Positions 1 through 8,046 of a stretch of DNA of 64,000 nt are shown piece after piece. Position 1 is the stretch's first letter; every line of letters starts with the position of its first letter. The DNA comes from Anaerolineaceae bacterium (GTDB taxonomy: Bacteria; Chloroflexota; Anaerolineae; Anaerolineales; Anaerolineaceae), in the NCBI GenBank assembly GCA_029975475.1, contig JARKPB010000008.1:682001-746000 (forward strand), written 5' to 3'. Under the pieces are notes generated by a model that saw only the letters and a list, made by a program, of their open reading frames with translations, had not been told where the DNA came from and ran no database searches. The position numbers and the translations under genes are program-made.

Positions 1-476
1 GAAAATTTGGACCGAATTTCAGCGGCAAACTGGCTGAATTGGATATTTTTTGCTTCTGCGTGTTCCCGCTGGTAAATGACTGTGGCCGCTTGATACCCCT
101 TAAATGGATAGGCAGGAAGTTCTTCAATACGGATAAACAGGCTGGTTTGTGAAGAATTCGCTACTTTGGGAATTATGATCCTCAACCGGACATCTTTCGT
201 CTGCTGAATCGATCGATGGATGGCTTCTCGCAAAACCGATCTTAAGACATGGATACCAAAGTTGATGGGAATTTGGAGAATTTCGGCTGAAAGGACGAGT
301 CTTTGATAGTGCGCGGCAAAATTCAACACACGGTCATAGTGGTAAGTGCGCAGCGTGGTATAGGCGGCTGCCTCATCAAAGTGATCAAGCGAGCCCTGAA
401 AAGGATGGATGCGGTATTCACCGCGGGAATCGATCTCAACCATGAATGCGGGATTTGGGTTCGTCAGCTCGGTCAT
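1..476 (-). CDS. Class IV PLP aminotransferase, N-terminal part (BCAT / aminodeoxychorismate lyase-like)
   Basis: Only the first ~158 codons are inside the window; the gene runs off the left edge. Reading the minus strand from an ATG at 474-476 gives an open frame whose residues ~38-61 carry YTTLRTYHYDRV followed by HYQRL, the N-terminal substrate-binding pattern of fold-type IV PLP enzymes (branched-chain aminotransferase, D-amino acid aminotransferase, aminodeoxychorismate lyase). The catalytic lysine lies outside the window, so the exact reaction cannot be read. A GAGGA ribosome site lies about 10 bases before the ATG. It diverges from the sirtuin gene with 61 bases between the starts. The family call is fairly secure; substrate is open. 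Confidence 0.72.
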   Translation of the reverse strand, partial: MTELTNPNPAFMVEIDSRGEYRIHPFQGSLDHFDEAAAYTTLRTYHYDRVLNFAAHYQRLVLSAEILQIPINFGIHVLRSVLREAIHRSIQQTKDVRLRIIIPKVANSSQTSLFIRIEELPAYPFKGYQAATVIYQREHAEAKNIQFSQFAAEIRSKF

Positions 477-537
477 TCTTTGGTAAAATCCTCTGGGTTA
501 TTATAAAACGATCCTGGCTGTTTAAGAGATAACGCGC

Positions 538-1287
538 ATGCCCGCTGAATTTGAATTTCCATCTGCTCTGGCTGGATGCATTAACGCAACCACGAAAGTG
601 GTCGTGTTAACAGGTGCCGGGATTTCAGCCGATAGCGGTATCCCGACATTCCGCGATTCTCAAATCGGTCTGTGGAAAAATTATAAACCGCAGGAACTGG
701 CGAGTATCCGGGCGTTTGAAAAAGACCCAAAACTGGTTTGGGACTGGTATCGCTGGCGAAGGGGTTTGATCGACCGCGCAGAACCAAATCCAGCCCATTA
801 TGCGTTAAAGCAATTAGAAGAGTGCGCGCCTGAAACGACCATCATTACGCAGAATATTGATGGATTGCATCGAAAAGCGGGAACAACCCACTTAATTGAA
901 TTACACGGTAATATTCACCGGGCGCGCTGCCTGCCTGAAGATAAATCGTTGCTGACCTGGGATTACAAAGCTGATATTCCCCTCTGCCCGGATTGCGGCG
1001 GTAGACTGCGGCCGGACGTGGTCTGGTTTGGCGAGCCGCTGCCCAATGAAGAACTAGCCTATGCGGTGCGGTGCAGTCGCGAATGCGACCTATTTCTTTC
1101 AATTGGCACATCAGGACTGATCGAGCCAGCAGCAAGCCTGGCGTATGAAGCCTTGAGATGCGGCGCGAAAGTCATTGAAATCAACCTCGAAGCTACACCT
1201 CTGACGGTTTATGCAACCCACGTTTTTACTGGTCAGGCGAAATCTATTCTTCCACCCTTAATCGAGTGGATGATCACATCCCGTTGA
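538..1287 (+). CDS. cobB: Sir2-family NAD-dependent protein deacylase (CobB-like)
   Basis: Cytoplasmic enzyme removing acyl groups from lysines with NAD+, giving nicotinamide and O-acyl-ADP-ribose. The 249-residue length is typical. Visible motifs: GAGISADSGIPTFR (26-39) of the NAD site, TQNID (104-108), catalytic His123 in ELHG, and a reduced zinc module (C131, C150, C153) resembling E. coli CobB, where the first CxxC is also incomplete. A Y71-x-x-R74 pair in the position expected for class III sirtuins suggests activity on negatively charged acyl groups such as succinyl-lysine; that is inference from the motif. GAGAT about 9 bases before ATG serves as ribosome site. Its 3' end overlaps the convergent MocA-like gene by 14 bases. 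Confidence 0.9.
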   Translation: MPAEFEFPSALAGCINATTKVVVLTGAGISADSGIPTFRDSQIGLWKNYKPQELASIRAFEKDPKLVWDWYRWRRGLIDRAEPNPAHYALKQLEECAPETTIITQNIDGLHRKAGTTHLIELHGNIHRARCLPEDKSLLTWDYKADIPLCPDCGGRLRPDVVWFGEPLPNEELAYAVRCSRECDLFLSIGTSGLIEPAASLAYEALRCGAKVIEINLEATPLTVYATHVFTGQAKSILPPLIEWMITSR

Positions 1288-1891
1288 TTTCTTTCTGATA
1301 ATCTTCGGGTGTATCCAGGTCCTTGAGGATATCAGGGGTATCTACGACCAGGTATTCGATATGCTTTTCCTGGGATTGTAAATAATCCCGCATTGTCTGA
1401 TCATCACGCATGGATAAAATTTCCTGGATACATTCAGGGGCCAGCATCCAGGGATGCCCACGGCGCATTTGATAGCTGGGAATTAATATTTTCGGCTGCT
1501 TCTTGTTCCAGGCGGTGATTAAGTCCGCCACCAGGCTGGGATGTATCTGCGGTTGGTCCCCTAGCCCGATAAAAAAAGGATGGATTTTCATATCAGAACT
1601 TTCGAGATATAGCAGCCCAATTTTTAAAGAAGTAAACATTTCTGTTGTTTCAAACCTTTTATTTTGGATGACTCTGACAGTATTATTGTTTCTAAAAAGA
1701 TGTTGAAGCTCATCGTGCGCTGCGCCGCTGACGACGATAATCTGGTTCACCCCTGCCTGTTGAAATGCGCTAACGACCGTTTCAATAACGGTTGAATCTT
1801 TCCACGGCAGGATTAATTTTTGTTTACCCATTCTTTTGGATTGTCCTGCGGCTAAAATAATCGAAAAAAGTAAGTTATTGGCTACACGCAT
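1274..1891 (-). CDS. MocA-like molybdenum cofactor nucleotidyltransferase (stand-alone)
   Basis: NTP_transf_3 (GT-A fold) protein of 205 residues. The nucleotide-binding signature ILAAGQSKRMGKQKL lies at about 12-26 and a GLGDQP segment follows mid-protein, where MocA carries the metal-binding Asp. MocA enzymes transfer CMP from CTP to molybdopterin (releasing PPi) to form the MCD cofactor of xanthine-dehydrogenase-family enzymes. Last gene of the long minus-strand unit; its ATG shares one base with the stop of the upstream YqeC-MocA fusion (TAATG), so translation is probably coupled. A second MocA domain sits in that fusion, so this copy may differ in nucleotide (CTP versus GTP) or in the hydroxylase it serves. 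Confidence 0.8.
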   Translation of the reverse strand: MRVANNLLFSIILAAGQSKRMGKQKLILPWKDSTVIETVVSAFQQAGVNQIIVVSGAAHDELQHLFRNNNTVRVIQNKRFETTEMFTSLKIGLLYLESSDMKIHPFFIGLGDQPQIHPSLVADLITAWNKKQPKILIPSYQMRRGHPWMLAPECIQEILSMRDDQTMRDYLQSQEKHIEYLVVDTPDILKDLDTPEDYQKEINGM

Positions 1892-3225
1892 TATTTTCTT
1901 TCCTCTACTTCGGAATAATCAATTGGCTCGTCAATGTCCCTGAGCACTACGGGGTCGAGCCATGGTACTCTATGGATTGGCCGCCCCTTCATTACCTGCC
2001 TACCCCCTACTTCTCCCGAAAGATTGCTTAATTCGAGAAAATATTCGCGGTCAAACAATGTTGGATTCCCCCTTCTGCCGTCGAAGTCCGGTAGAATGAT
2101 CTTTCCCTTCCCTGTTTGATGTGCCTCAATCAGCGATCGGATCACCAGCGGGTTATCTAACGGCTGGTCTGCCAGCATAAATATCACCGCTCCGCAACTT
2201 CGCTTCATCACCGCGCGCATCCCGGCCGCGACGCTGCTGCCCTGCCCGCTCGACCAATCGGGATTTTGAACAATTTCGACCGGCAGACCGTTCAAGGCCG
2301 CGGCGACGCTGTCTTTTTGATATCCAACAACCGCGACGACTGACTCGCATCCCGCCAGCAGCGCCGTAGAAGCCGACAGACGCACCAGGGGCATCCCGTA
2401 CACAGGTAAAAGCTGCTTTACCTCCCCATACCGACTCGCTGCACCTGCCGCCAGAATTACTGCCGCAATTTTTTCAAACCTGGCTTTTATTGGTCTCTCT
2501 TCAGCCTGTAGCGAGGCAGCGATCACTGTGCTGTAACCGGATAACAAATTTTTGGCTATCCAGCCAGCGCTCTTCAGCTCTTCGTCCGAGTCGCATTGAT
2601 TAAGCAGCAGAACTCTTTCTGCCGCAGCGGGTATGTTCTTTAATCCGCCACCTGGATGAACAGCCCAATTAATTATTTTCTGTTCATCAATCACTTCCCC
2701 GACTGATCCGCCAGCCACCCGGGCAAATTCATCCGGCCGGTGAATCTGCCCGGATTCTATGCTTTTTCCCAGCGCGGACATTCCAGCCATCACTATCACA
2801 ATGGTGGACTGACTCGGAATGGCAGGTTCATGACTGGCAGGCGCTTTTATCGGCAGCTGCCGAGACCCATCTGCTTCGATGATGACTGGAATCTTATTCC
2901 CAGCCGAAACACCAAGCAGCGTCTGCATGGCTTTCTCACTTAAACCCTTAACCCGATCGTCCTGCACCCTTTCGCCAGTAAAAAGAACAGGGGAGCGGAG
3001 ATGAAGAAAGGGTGAAAAAAAGTCTGCGCTGGCGTCTTCCGGAACGACAATCCAGTGTTTAAATCTTTTCGCCTGACCAGTAGAGAGATGCGTCGTTGTG
3101 GTAATAAATACCGGCGGTGTAATTTCACCCGCCAATAAAAACAGGGCTGTGGTTTTTCCGCCAGCCCCAACAATGGATACAACAGATGTGCGCTCAATGT
3201 GAAGCGCGTCTGATAATTTCATCAC
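1891..3225 (-). CDS. YqeC-MocA fusion: selenium-dependent hydroxylase accessory protein plus Mo-cofactor cytidylyltransferase
   Basis: Two-domain protein of 444 residues. Residues 1-~245 match YqeC: a P-loop-like VGAGGKTT (19-26), a TTTTH segment (42-46) and EADGSR (117-122). YqeC is linked to selenium-dependent molybdenum hydroxylase maturation, but its biochemical role is unresolved. Residues ~253-444 are a MocA-type nucleotidyltransferase starting with ILAAGAASRYGEVKQ, with the conserved ADQP later. In many genomes yqeC and mocA are adjacent separate genes; here they are one chain. ATG overlaps the stop of the upstream Mo subunit by 4 bases (ATGA), supporting co-translation. Points to a matured, possibly labile-selenium-containing, Mo hydroxylase. 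Confidence 0.85.
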   Translation of the reverse strand: MMKLSDALHIERTSVVSIVGAGGKTTALFLLAGEITPPVFITTTTHLSTGQAKRFKHWIVVPEDASADFFSPFLHLRSPVLFTGERVQDDRVKGLSEKAMQTLLGVSAGNKIPVIIEADGSRQLPIKAPASHEPAIPSQSTIVIVMAGMSALGKSIESGQIHRPDEFARVAGGSVGEVIDEQKIINWAVHPGGGLKNIPAAAERVLLLNQCDSDEELKSAGWIAKNLLSGYSTVIAASLQAEERPIKARFEKIAAVILAAGAASRYGEVKQLLPVYGMPLVRLSASTALLAGCESVVAVVGYQKDSVAAALNGLPVEIVQNPDWSSGQGSSVAAGMRAVMKRSCGAVIFMLADQPLDNPLVIRSLIEAHQTGKGKIILPDFDGRRGNPTLFDREYFLELSNLSGEVGGRQVMKGRPIHRVPWLDPVVLRDIDEPIDYSEVEERK

Positions 3226-5429
3226 GGAATTTTACCCAGACCGCGCAGAACTTTTTCCGGAGTCAGAGGAAATTCATCGAACCACTTACCCGTCGCGTTC
3301 TTCACAGCCGTGATGACGGCAGGCGCAAGCGGCATATAGGGCATTTCGCCCATACCCCTGGCGCCCCAAGGGCCGATCGGATCAGCGTATTCCAAAACCA
3401 CAGGCTTTACTCGCTTTGGAATATCTAAAACGGTCGGTATCAAGTATGTCGAGAGGGTTCGTGTTTTGGTGATGCCCTGCTCCTGAATAAAGTTTTCCAG
3501 CAGTGCGTAACCCGCGGCCTGCACAATAGCCCCTTCAATTTGTCCTTCCACCTGCTGCGGATTGATCGCTTTTCCGACGTCATCCGCGCAAACAATATCC
3601 TCGAGGGTGATCTCACCGGTTTCGGGATCCACGGACACCTTCACGGCTTCAGCCACATAACCGTAAGCAAAATTTGGCTCAGATTTTCCGGTTTCAGGAT
3701 CGTACATTGAAGTTTTCGGGGGACGGTATGTGTAAGTACTTATTGCCGGCCGTTCTTCAGCCTCCCACTTTTCTAAAGCCTCCTGGGCTGCGCCGCGGAT
3801 TGAATTTCCAGCCATGAAGGTCATCCTGGATGCCGATACAGAACCAGAATTTTCTGAAAACGCGGTATCGGACGCGACCAGTTCAATCCGGTCAACTGGT
3901 ACGCCAAGGGCTTCAGCGGCCATTTGAACAAATACAGTATGGCTTCCCTGTCCAACTTCAGCGCCAGAATGCTTGAGAATAACTCGATCGATCTCCGCCT
4001 CGCCATGCAGCTCAATGGTCGCGGTGCATTGTTCAGGCGCACCAAATGAGAAACCAACATTTTTAAACGCGCAAGCCAAACCAATTCCAGTCCACTTGCC
4101 ATTAATGGCATCAACCTTTGGAGCCTGCCAGCCGCTGGCTGTTTGCGTCCAACCGGCGGTTTCAGCGCATTTTTGAACCACCTTCTTAATTGAAACCCCG
4201 CGCGGAAGCGGCGTTCCCACCGAAAGGAGCGCACCTTCATCCAGAAGGTTTCCCATGCGAAATTCAACCGGGTCCATGCCTAACTTTTCAGCCAGTTTTG
4301 ACACCTGCATTTCGGCTTCAAACGAACTTTGCGGTCCGCCAAAACCGCGGAACGCACCATTCGGGATATTGTTCGTGTAAACACCAAAGGAGTCGACCCA
4401 CACATTGGGTATTTCATAAGGACCTGTGCACATTAGATTAGCATTACCCAGCACTTTCGGCGTTGTATATGCATACGCGCCGCCGTCAGCGATGACGGTG
4501 ACTTTGGCAGCCACAATTTTCCCGTCGCGAGTGGCACCCCAGCGAGTCTGAAAAATAAACGGGTGGCGCTTATTGTGACCGATAATCGATTCTTCCCGCG
4601 TCCAGACGATCTTGACCGGACGGTCGATCCCTTTTTCTTTCAAGCGCATGACAGCAAGTGCCAAAATAATCTGCACCGACATATCTTCACGCCCGCCAAA
4701 CGCGCCGCCGATTGCCGGGTAGATCACCCGAACCTGATCTGCGGGTATATTCAAGGCGTGCGCGATTTGATCCCGATCTTTATGTGTCCACTGCCCGCCA
4801 ACGATCACGGTGATGCGCCCCTGGTCGTCATAATAAGCAACCCCGGCCTCGGGTTGTAAAAAAGCATGCTCCTGGGCTGGCGTTCGGTACTCGCCCTCAA
4901 CGATTACGTCAGCCTTCTTAAACCCTTCTTCAATATCACCCTTTCTGATACGGTAACGGGTAAAAATATTACTTCCCTTATCAGGATGCAGCAAAGGGGC
5001 GCCGTCTTTCATCGCCTCAATTGGATCATAAACACCCGGCAAATCTTCATATTCGACATCAACCAGATCGCGTCCCTTCGCGGCTGTCTCCTCATCCTCC
5101 GCGATAACCAGAGCCACCTGATCGCCTTCAAACCGCACCCGATCGGTGTATTCCTTTACACCACCGGGACCGCAAAGCACGGGCTGATCATACATACCGA
5201 GCCCATATTCATTTACCGGAACATCCCTGGCGGTCAAAACCAGGATAACACCGGGGAGGGCTTCCGCCTTGCTTGTGTCAATCTTGACGACCCGCGCATG
5301 CGGTCGCAGCGCAAATTTAACTTTCATGTGCAGCATGTCCGGTAAATAAACATCGCCGGGATATAGCGCCTGGCCTCTAACTTTCGCTTCCGCGTCTACC
5401 CGTGTTATGGACTGACCAATTATGCTCAT
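3222..5429 (-). CDS. Molybdenum hydroxylase large subunit (xanthine dehydrogenase family, Mo-pterin binding)
   Basis: 735-residue Mo-pterin subunit with both aldehyde oxidase/xanthine dehydrogenase domains and no Fe-S or FAD domain. Seen: GGAFGGRE (241-248) and GAFRGFGGPQ (358-367), the latter matching the bovine xanthine oxidase loop, and the base catalyst Glu695 in GMGEMP. E248 sits where bovine Glu802 binds the purine, but the residue matching Arg880 is Asn329 by gap-free counting, so a canonical xanthine dehydrogenase is doubtful. The CO-dehydrogenase signature (AYxCSFR) is absent. Partners are the FAD+[2Fe-2S] protein at 5812-7236 and perhaps the small membrane protein between them. Ribosome site AGAGG precedes the ATG. 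Confidence 0.9.
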   Translation of the reverse strand: MSIIGQSITRVDAEAKVRGQALYPGDVYLPDMLHMKVKFALRPHARVVKIDTSKAEALPGVILVLTARDVPVNEYGLGMYDQPVLCGPGGVKEYTDRVRFEGDQVALVIAEDEETAAKGRDLVDVEYEDLPGVYDPIEAMKDGAPLLHPDKGSNIFTRYRIRKGDIEEGFKKADVIVEGEYRTPAQEHAFLQPEAGVAYYDDQGRITVIVGGQWTHKDRDQIAHALNIPADQVRVIYPAIGGAFGGREDMSVQIILALAVMRLKEKGIDRPVKIVWTREESIIGHNKRHPFIFQTRWGATRDGKIVAAKVTVIADGGAYAYTTPKVLGNANLMCTGPYEIPNVWVDSFGVYTNNIPNGAFRGFGGPQSSFEAEMQVSKLAEKLGMDPVEFRMGNLLDEGALLSVGTPLPRGVSIKKVVQKCAETAGWTQTASGWQAPKVDAINGKWTGIGLACAFKNVGFSFGAPEQCTATIELHGEAEIDRVILKHSGAEVGQGSHTVFVQMAAEALGVPVDRIELVASDTAFSENSGSVSASRMTFMAGNSIRGAAQEALEKWEAEERPAISTYTYRPPKTSMYDPETGKSEPNFAYGYVAEAVKVSVDPETGEITLEDIVCADDVGKAINPQQVEGQIEGAIVQAAGYALLENFIQEQGITKTRTLSTYLIPTVLDIPKRVKPVVLEYADPIGPWGARGMGEMPYMPLAPAVITAVKNATGKWFDEFPLTPEKVLRGLGKIP

Positions 5430-5447
5430 TGAAACCTCTAGACCACT

Positions 5448-5819
5448 TTAACGCGATTTCTTAATATTTTTTACCCGCGGCATGGGCATATCCGTTGGCC
5501 CGTATCTCGGTGGGCCAAAAGAACGATTGATGATGAATGTGATGAGCGCAAATACAGCGTACAAAAATAAAGCGATGACAACCGTAAAAATGGCTTTTAT
5601 TAATATCAACGGATCGCCGAATCCTTTTACCAGCAATTCGGTCGGGATTTTAAACCAGGCTTGCTTTGCATTTTCCTGTAAGATTAACAGCGCGGCAGCA
5701 AAAGCCATCGCCGGAATTAAAACCATTAACACACAGCCAATCCCGCGCCACACTGGATGAACGGTTTTCTCTGCCGGCGTTATCTTCCTTTCACTGGAGT
5801 AATTGGTATATTTACTCAT
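5448..5819 (-). CDS. Small two-helix membrane protein of unknown function
   Basis: 123 residues; two hydrophobic helices (about 27-47 and 74-97) separated by a short loop, with a polar N-terminus and a basic, proline-containing C-tail. I do not recognise a family. It lies exactly between the two subunit genes of one Mo hydroxylase, overlapping the upstream FAD+[2Fe-2S] gene by 8 bases and separated by 18 bases from the Mo subunit gene, so it is very probably co-translated with them. A membrane anchor or electron-transfer docking role is an inference from position only; no cysteines, hemes or quinone motifs are apparent. Confidence 0.72.
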   Translation of the reverse strand: MSKYTNYSSERKITPAEKTVHPVWRGIGCVLMVLIPAMAFAAALLILQENAKQAWFKIPTELLVKGFGDPLILIKAIFTVVIALFLYAVFALITFIINRSFGPPRYGPTDMPMPRVKNIKKSR

Positions 5820-7236
5820 CGGCCATCTCCCGGGCTGCTTTTTCTATGGCGGAGATAATTTTATAATATCCCGTACAGCGGCAAAGATTTCCTGTAATTG
5901 CTGCCACGATTTCATCTCTATTGGGTTTCGGTTTTTCTTCCAGTAACTTCACCGCGGACATAACAAATCCAGGCGTACAATATCCGCATTGAACTGCCCC
6001 TTCTTCTAGAAAAGCCTTTTGAACCGGGTGCAGTTGTCCTTCCTGACCTGTTACTCCCTCAATTGTTCGAACCTCGCAGCCATGAAGGCTTACCGCCGGG
6101 ATTAAACAGGACATTACCGCTGTGTGATTAACCAGCATTGTGCAGGCACCGCATTCTCCTTCTCCACAGCCTTCCTTGGATCCGGTTAACCCGGCTTCAT
6201 CGCGAAGTAAATGCAGCAAACTTTTCTGTATCCCGCGGTTAAAAGTCCGGAGTTGTCCATTCACAATCAACTGCAGCGGCTGTTTTCCATCTTTTTCAAA
6301 CACAATTGTCCGGTCTAAACCTGACGTCCAGGTATTCTTAGCGAGCGTGACAGGATCGAGATCCAATTCAGGCTTATATGAATCCTCAACTAAGAAACCC
6401 AGAGCTTTTCTTGAAAACACTTTCGCAGAATACCGGCGGTATTCCGCAGAACCGCGAAGATCAGAAATTGGGCTGGCGGCTTGCCCAATAACTTCAACCA
6501 GTTTGTCCAGATCGAGCGAGGATAGTTCTGCTCCCTCGATCATTTGCTCTGCTTCTTCACAGCGAATGATCGTCGGGGCAACAGCGCCCAGGGCAAACCA
6601 GGCGTTGCTCACCTTTTGACCGGACATCCTCAAAACAAACGCTAAATTCGTAACTGAAATTGCCTGAGCCTTCCTTAATGCTTGCTTCAGGAAGATTCCT
6701 TTATCAAATGGTTCAAGTTTCTTAAAAATAATTTCTTTAACCAGCTCGTCCGGTTCTAGTACAGATTTGCGCACTCCGGTAAAAAACTGTTTTAGCGGAA
6801 CAATTCTTTCGCCGCGTTTCGATATGAGCGTAACAGCTGCGCCTAAAGCCATTAACGGCGTGATCGTATCATTGGCTGGAGATGCGGTCACTAAATTTCC
6901 AACCAGAGTACCGCGGTTACGGATTTGCGGAGACCCTACCTGCCAGCAGGCCTGCGCCAGAGGCCAGGCTGTTTCACGGATCAATTTACTGGAAACGCAG
7001 TCATTATGCGTCACCAGGGCGCCAATGTGGATAACGCCATCCTCATCCATACAAATTTCCCGCAAAGCATTTATCCGGGAAATATCAATCAGCGTATCTA
7101 TGCCTTTCCGCATTCCCTTTTCAATCTCGAGGATAAGATCCGTGCCACCGGCGATCACCCTTGCTTTTTGTTTTTCAGCCTCAAGATAAGAAAGAGCATC
7201 TTCCAGGTTAGCAGCGAGGACATACTTATTCCACAT
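5812..7236 (-). CDS. FAD-binding + [2Fe-2S] fusion subunit of molybdenum hydroxylase
   Basis: 474 residues, domain order FAD then iron-sulfur. Residues ~1-285 are the CoxM/XdhB FAD module with AGGTD (29-33) and NRGTLVGNL (107-115). Residues ~318-474 hold both [2Fe-2S] clusters: plant-type C357, C362, C365, C377 and the four-helix cluster C417, C420, C452, C454. Moves electrons from the Mo centre through two clusters to FAD. The usual small-subunit (CoxS) gene is absent because it is fused here to the C-terminus of the FAD module, the reverse arrangement from the second hydroxylase in this unit. ATG overlaps the XdhC stop by one base (TAATG). Confidence 0.9.
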   Translation of the reverse strand: MWNKYVLAANLEDALSYLEAEKQKARVIAGGTDLILEIEKGMRKGIDTLIDISRINALREICMDEDGVIHIGALVTHNDCVSSKLIRETAWPLAQACWQVGSPQIRNRGTLVGNLVTASPANDTITPLMALGAAVTLISKRGERIVPLKQFFTGVRKSVLEPDELVKEIIFKKLEPFDKGIFLKQALRKAQAISVTNLAFVLRMSGQKVSNAWFALGAVAPTIIRCEEAEQMIEGAELSSLDLDKLVEVIGQAASPISDLRGSAEYRRYSAKVFSRKALGFLVEDSYKPELDLDPVTLAKNTWTSGLDRTIVFEKDGKQPLQLIVNGQLRTFNRGIQKSLLHLLRDEAGLTGSKEGCGEGECGACTMLVNHTAVMSCLIPAVSLHGCEVRTIEGVTGQEGQLHPVQKAFLEEGAVQCGYCTPGFVMSAVKLLEEKPKPNRDEIVAAITGNLCRCTGYYKIISAIEKAAREMADE

Positions 7237-8045
7237 TACTTTTCTCCCAATGGTTCCATCTTCATTGTATTACCGCTTGCGCCTTTCTTAACTGCCAGGA
7301 TTTCAGCCATAATGCTTACTGCGATTTCTTCCGGGGTCTCCGCCCCGATATCCATCCCGATGGGAGAATAAACTCTTGACAGCTGCTCCCTGGAAATTCC
7401 TTTCTCGAGCAAGCCTTTCTGAGTGTTGATCCAGCGGCGTTTTGACCCAATGATGCCAATGTACTTTGCGTCTGATTTGAGTAATTCGGGTAATCCCTCA
7501 ATATCAATCAATGAACCGCGGGTGACCAGGACAATATAGGTTTGACCATTAATCGGAAAAGCGGCGGCGAACTCCTTCATACCAACAGGGAAATATTCGT
7601 CTGCTTCAGGAACAATTTCCGCGTTGCAAAGGTCGGCCCGGTCATCCGATAAAACGACTTTAAACCCGAGCCATTTTGCCAGATGGGCCAGCGACTTTCC
7701 CACATGGCCAGCTCCAATGATCACCAGGACGGGTTTTGATAATATCGGTTCAACAAATATTTCCAAAGTTCCGCCGCATATTCCCGGATCCCCGCGGCCC
7801 GGATCAACCATGCTGTACCTTAGCAAGCGCGGTTTTCCCTCTTTTATGGCTTCAAGTGCTTCTGCTATGGTTCGGCTTTCGACTTCACCACCGCCGACGG
7901 TGCCGGTAAAAGTCCCATCAGGATACACAAGCATTTTACTGGTTTCGTGGCGGGGTGTAGAACCCTTCGTCTCTATAATCGTGCACAATGCACCAGACTG
8001 ATCCCTTGCCTGCAATTCAGCTACCAGTTGAAAAATCGTTTTCAT
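7236..8045 (-). CDS. xdhC: XdhC/CoxI-family molybdenum hydroxylase maturation protein
   Basis: XdhC proteins bind sulfurated molybdenum cofactor and insert it into xanthine-dehydrogenase-type apoenzymes. The 269-residue chain shows the N-terminal XdhC_CoxI domain with ETKGSTPR and GTVGGGEVE (about 25-57), a CGG near 95, and a C-terminal Rossmann-type domain with IGAGHVGKSLA (~115-125) and GIIGSKRRW (~198-206). Length is normal. It could instead be assigned to the related YqeB group, since YqeC and SsnA are in the same unit; the N-terminal domain favours XdhC. One base separates its ATG from the stop of the pyrophosphatase gene. Confidence 0.86.
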   Translation of the reverse strand: MKTIFQLVAELQARDQSGALCTIIETKGSTPRHETSKMLVYPDGTFTGTVGGGEVESRTIAEALEAIKEGKPRLLRYSMVDPGRGDPGICGGTLEIFVEPILSKPVLVIIGAGHVGKSLAHLAKWLGFKVVLSDDRADLCNAEIVPEADEYFPVGMKEFAAAFPINGQTYIVLVTRGSLIDIEGLPELLKSDAKYIGIIGSKRRWINTQKGLLEKGISREQLSRVYSPIGMDIGAETPEEIAVSIMAEILAVKKGASGNTMKMEPLGEK

Positions 8046-8046
8046 G

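Noticed and set aside
303-506. 67-residue plus-strand frame at the left edge
   Set aside because: Antisense to the class IV aminotransferase N-terminus, which has clear family motifs.
4866-5345. 159-residue plus-strand frame opposite the Mo subunit
   Set aside because: Antisense shadow of a well-supported gene.
3222-7236. Aerobic CO dehydrogenase (CoxLMS)
   Set aside because: The CoxL active-site pattern AYxCSFR is absent from both Mo subunits, and the loop reads AFRGFG or AYRGYG.
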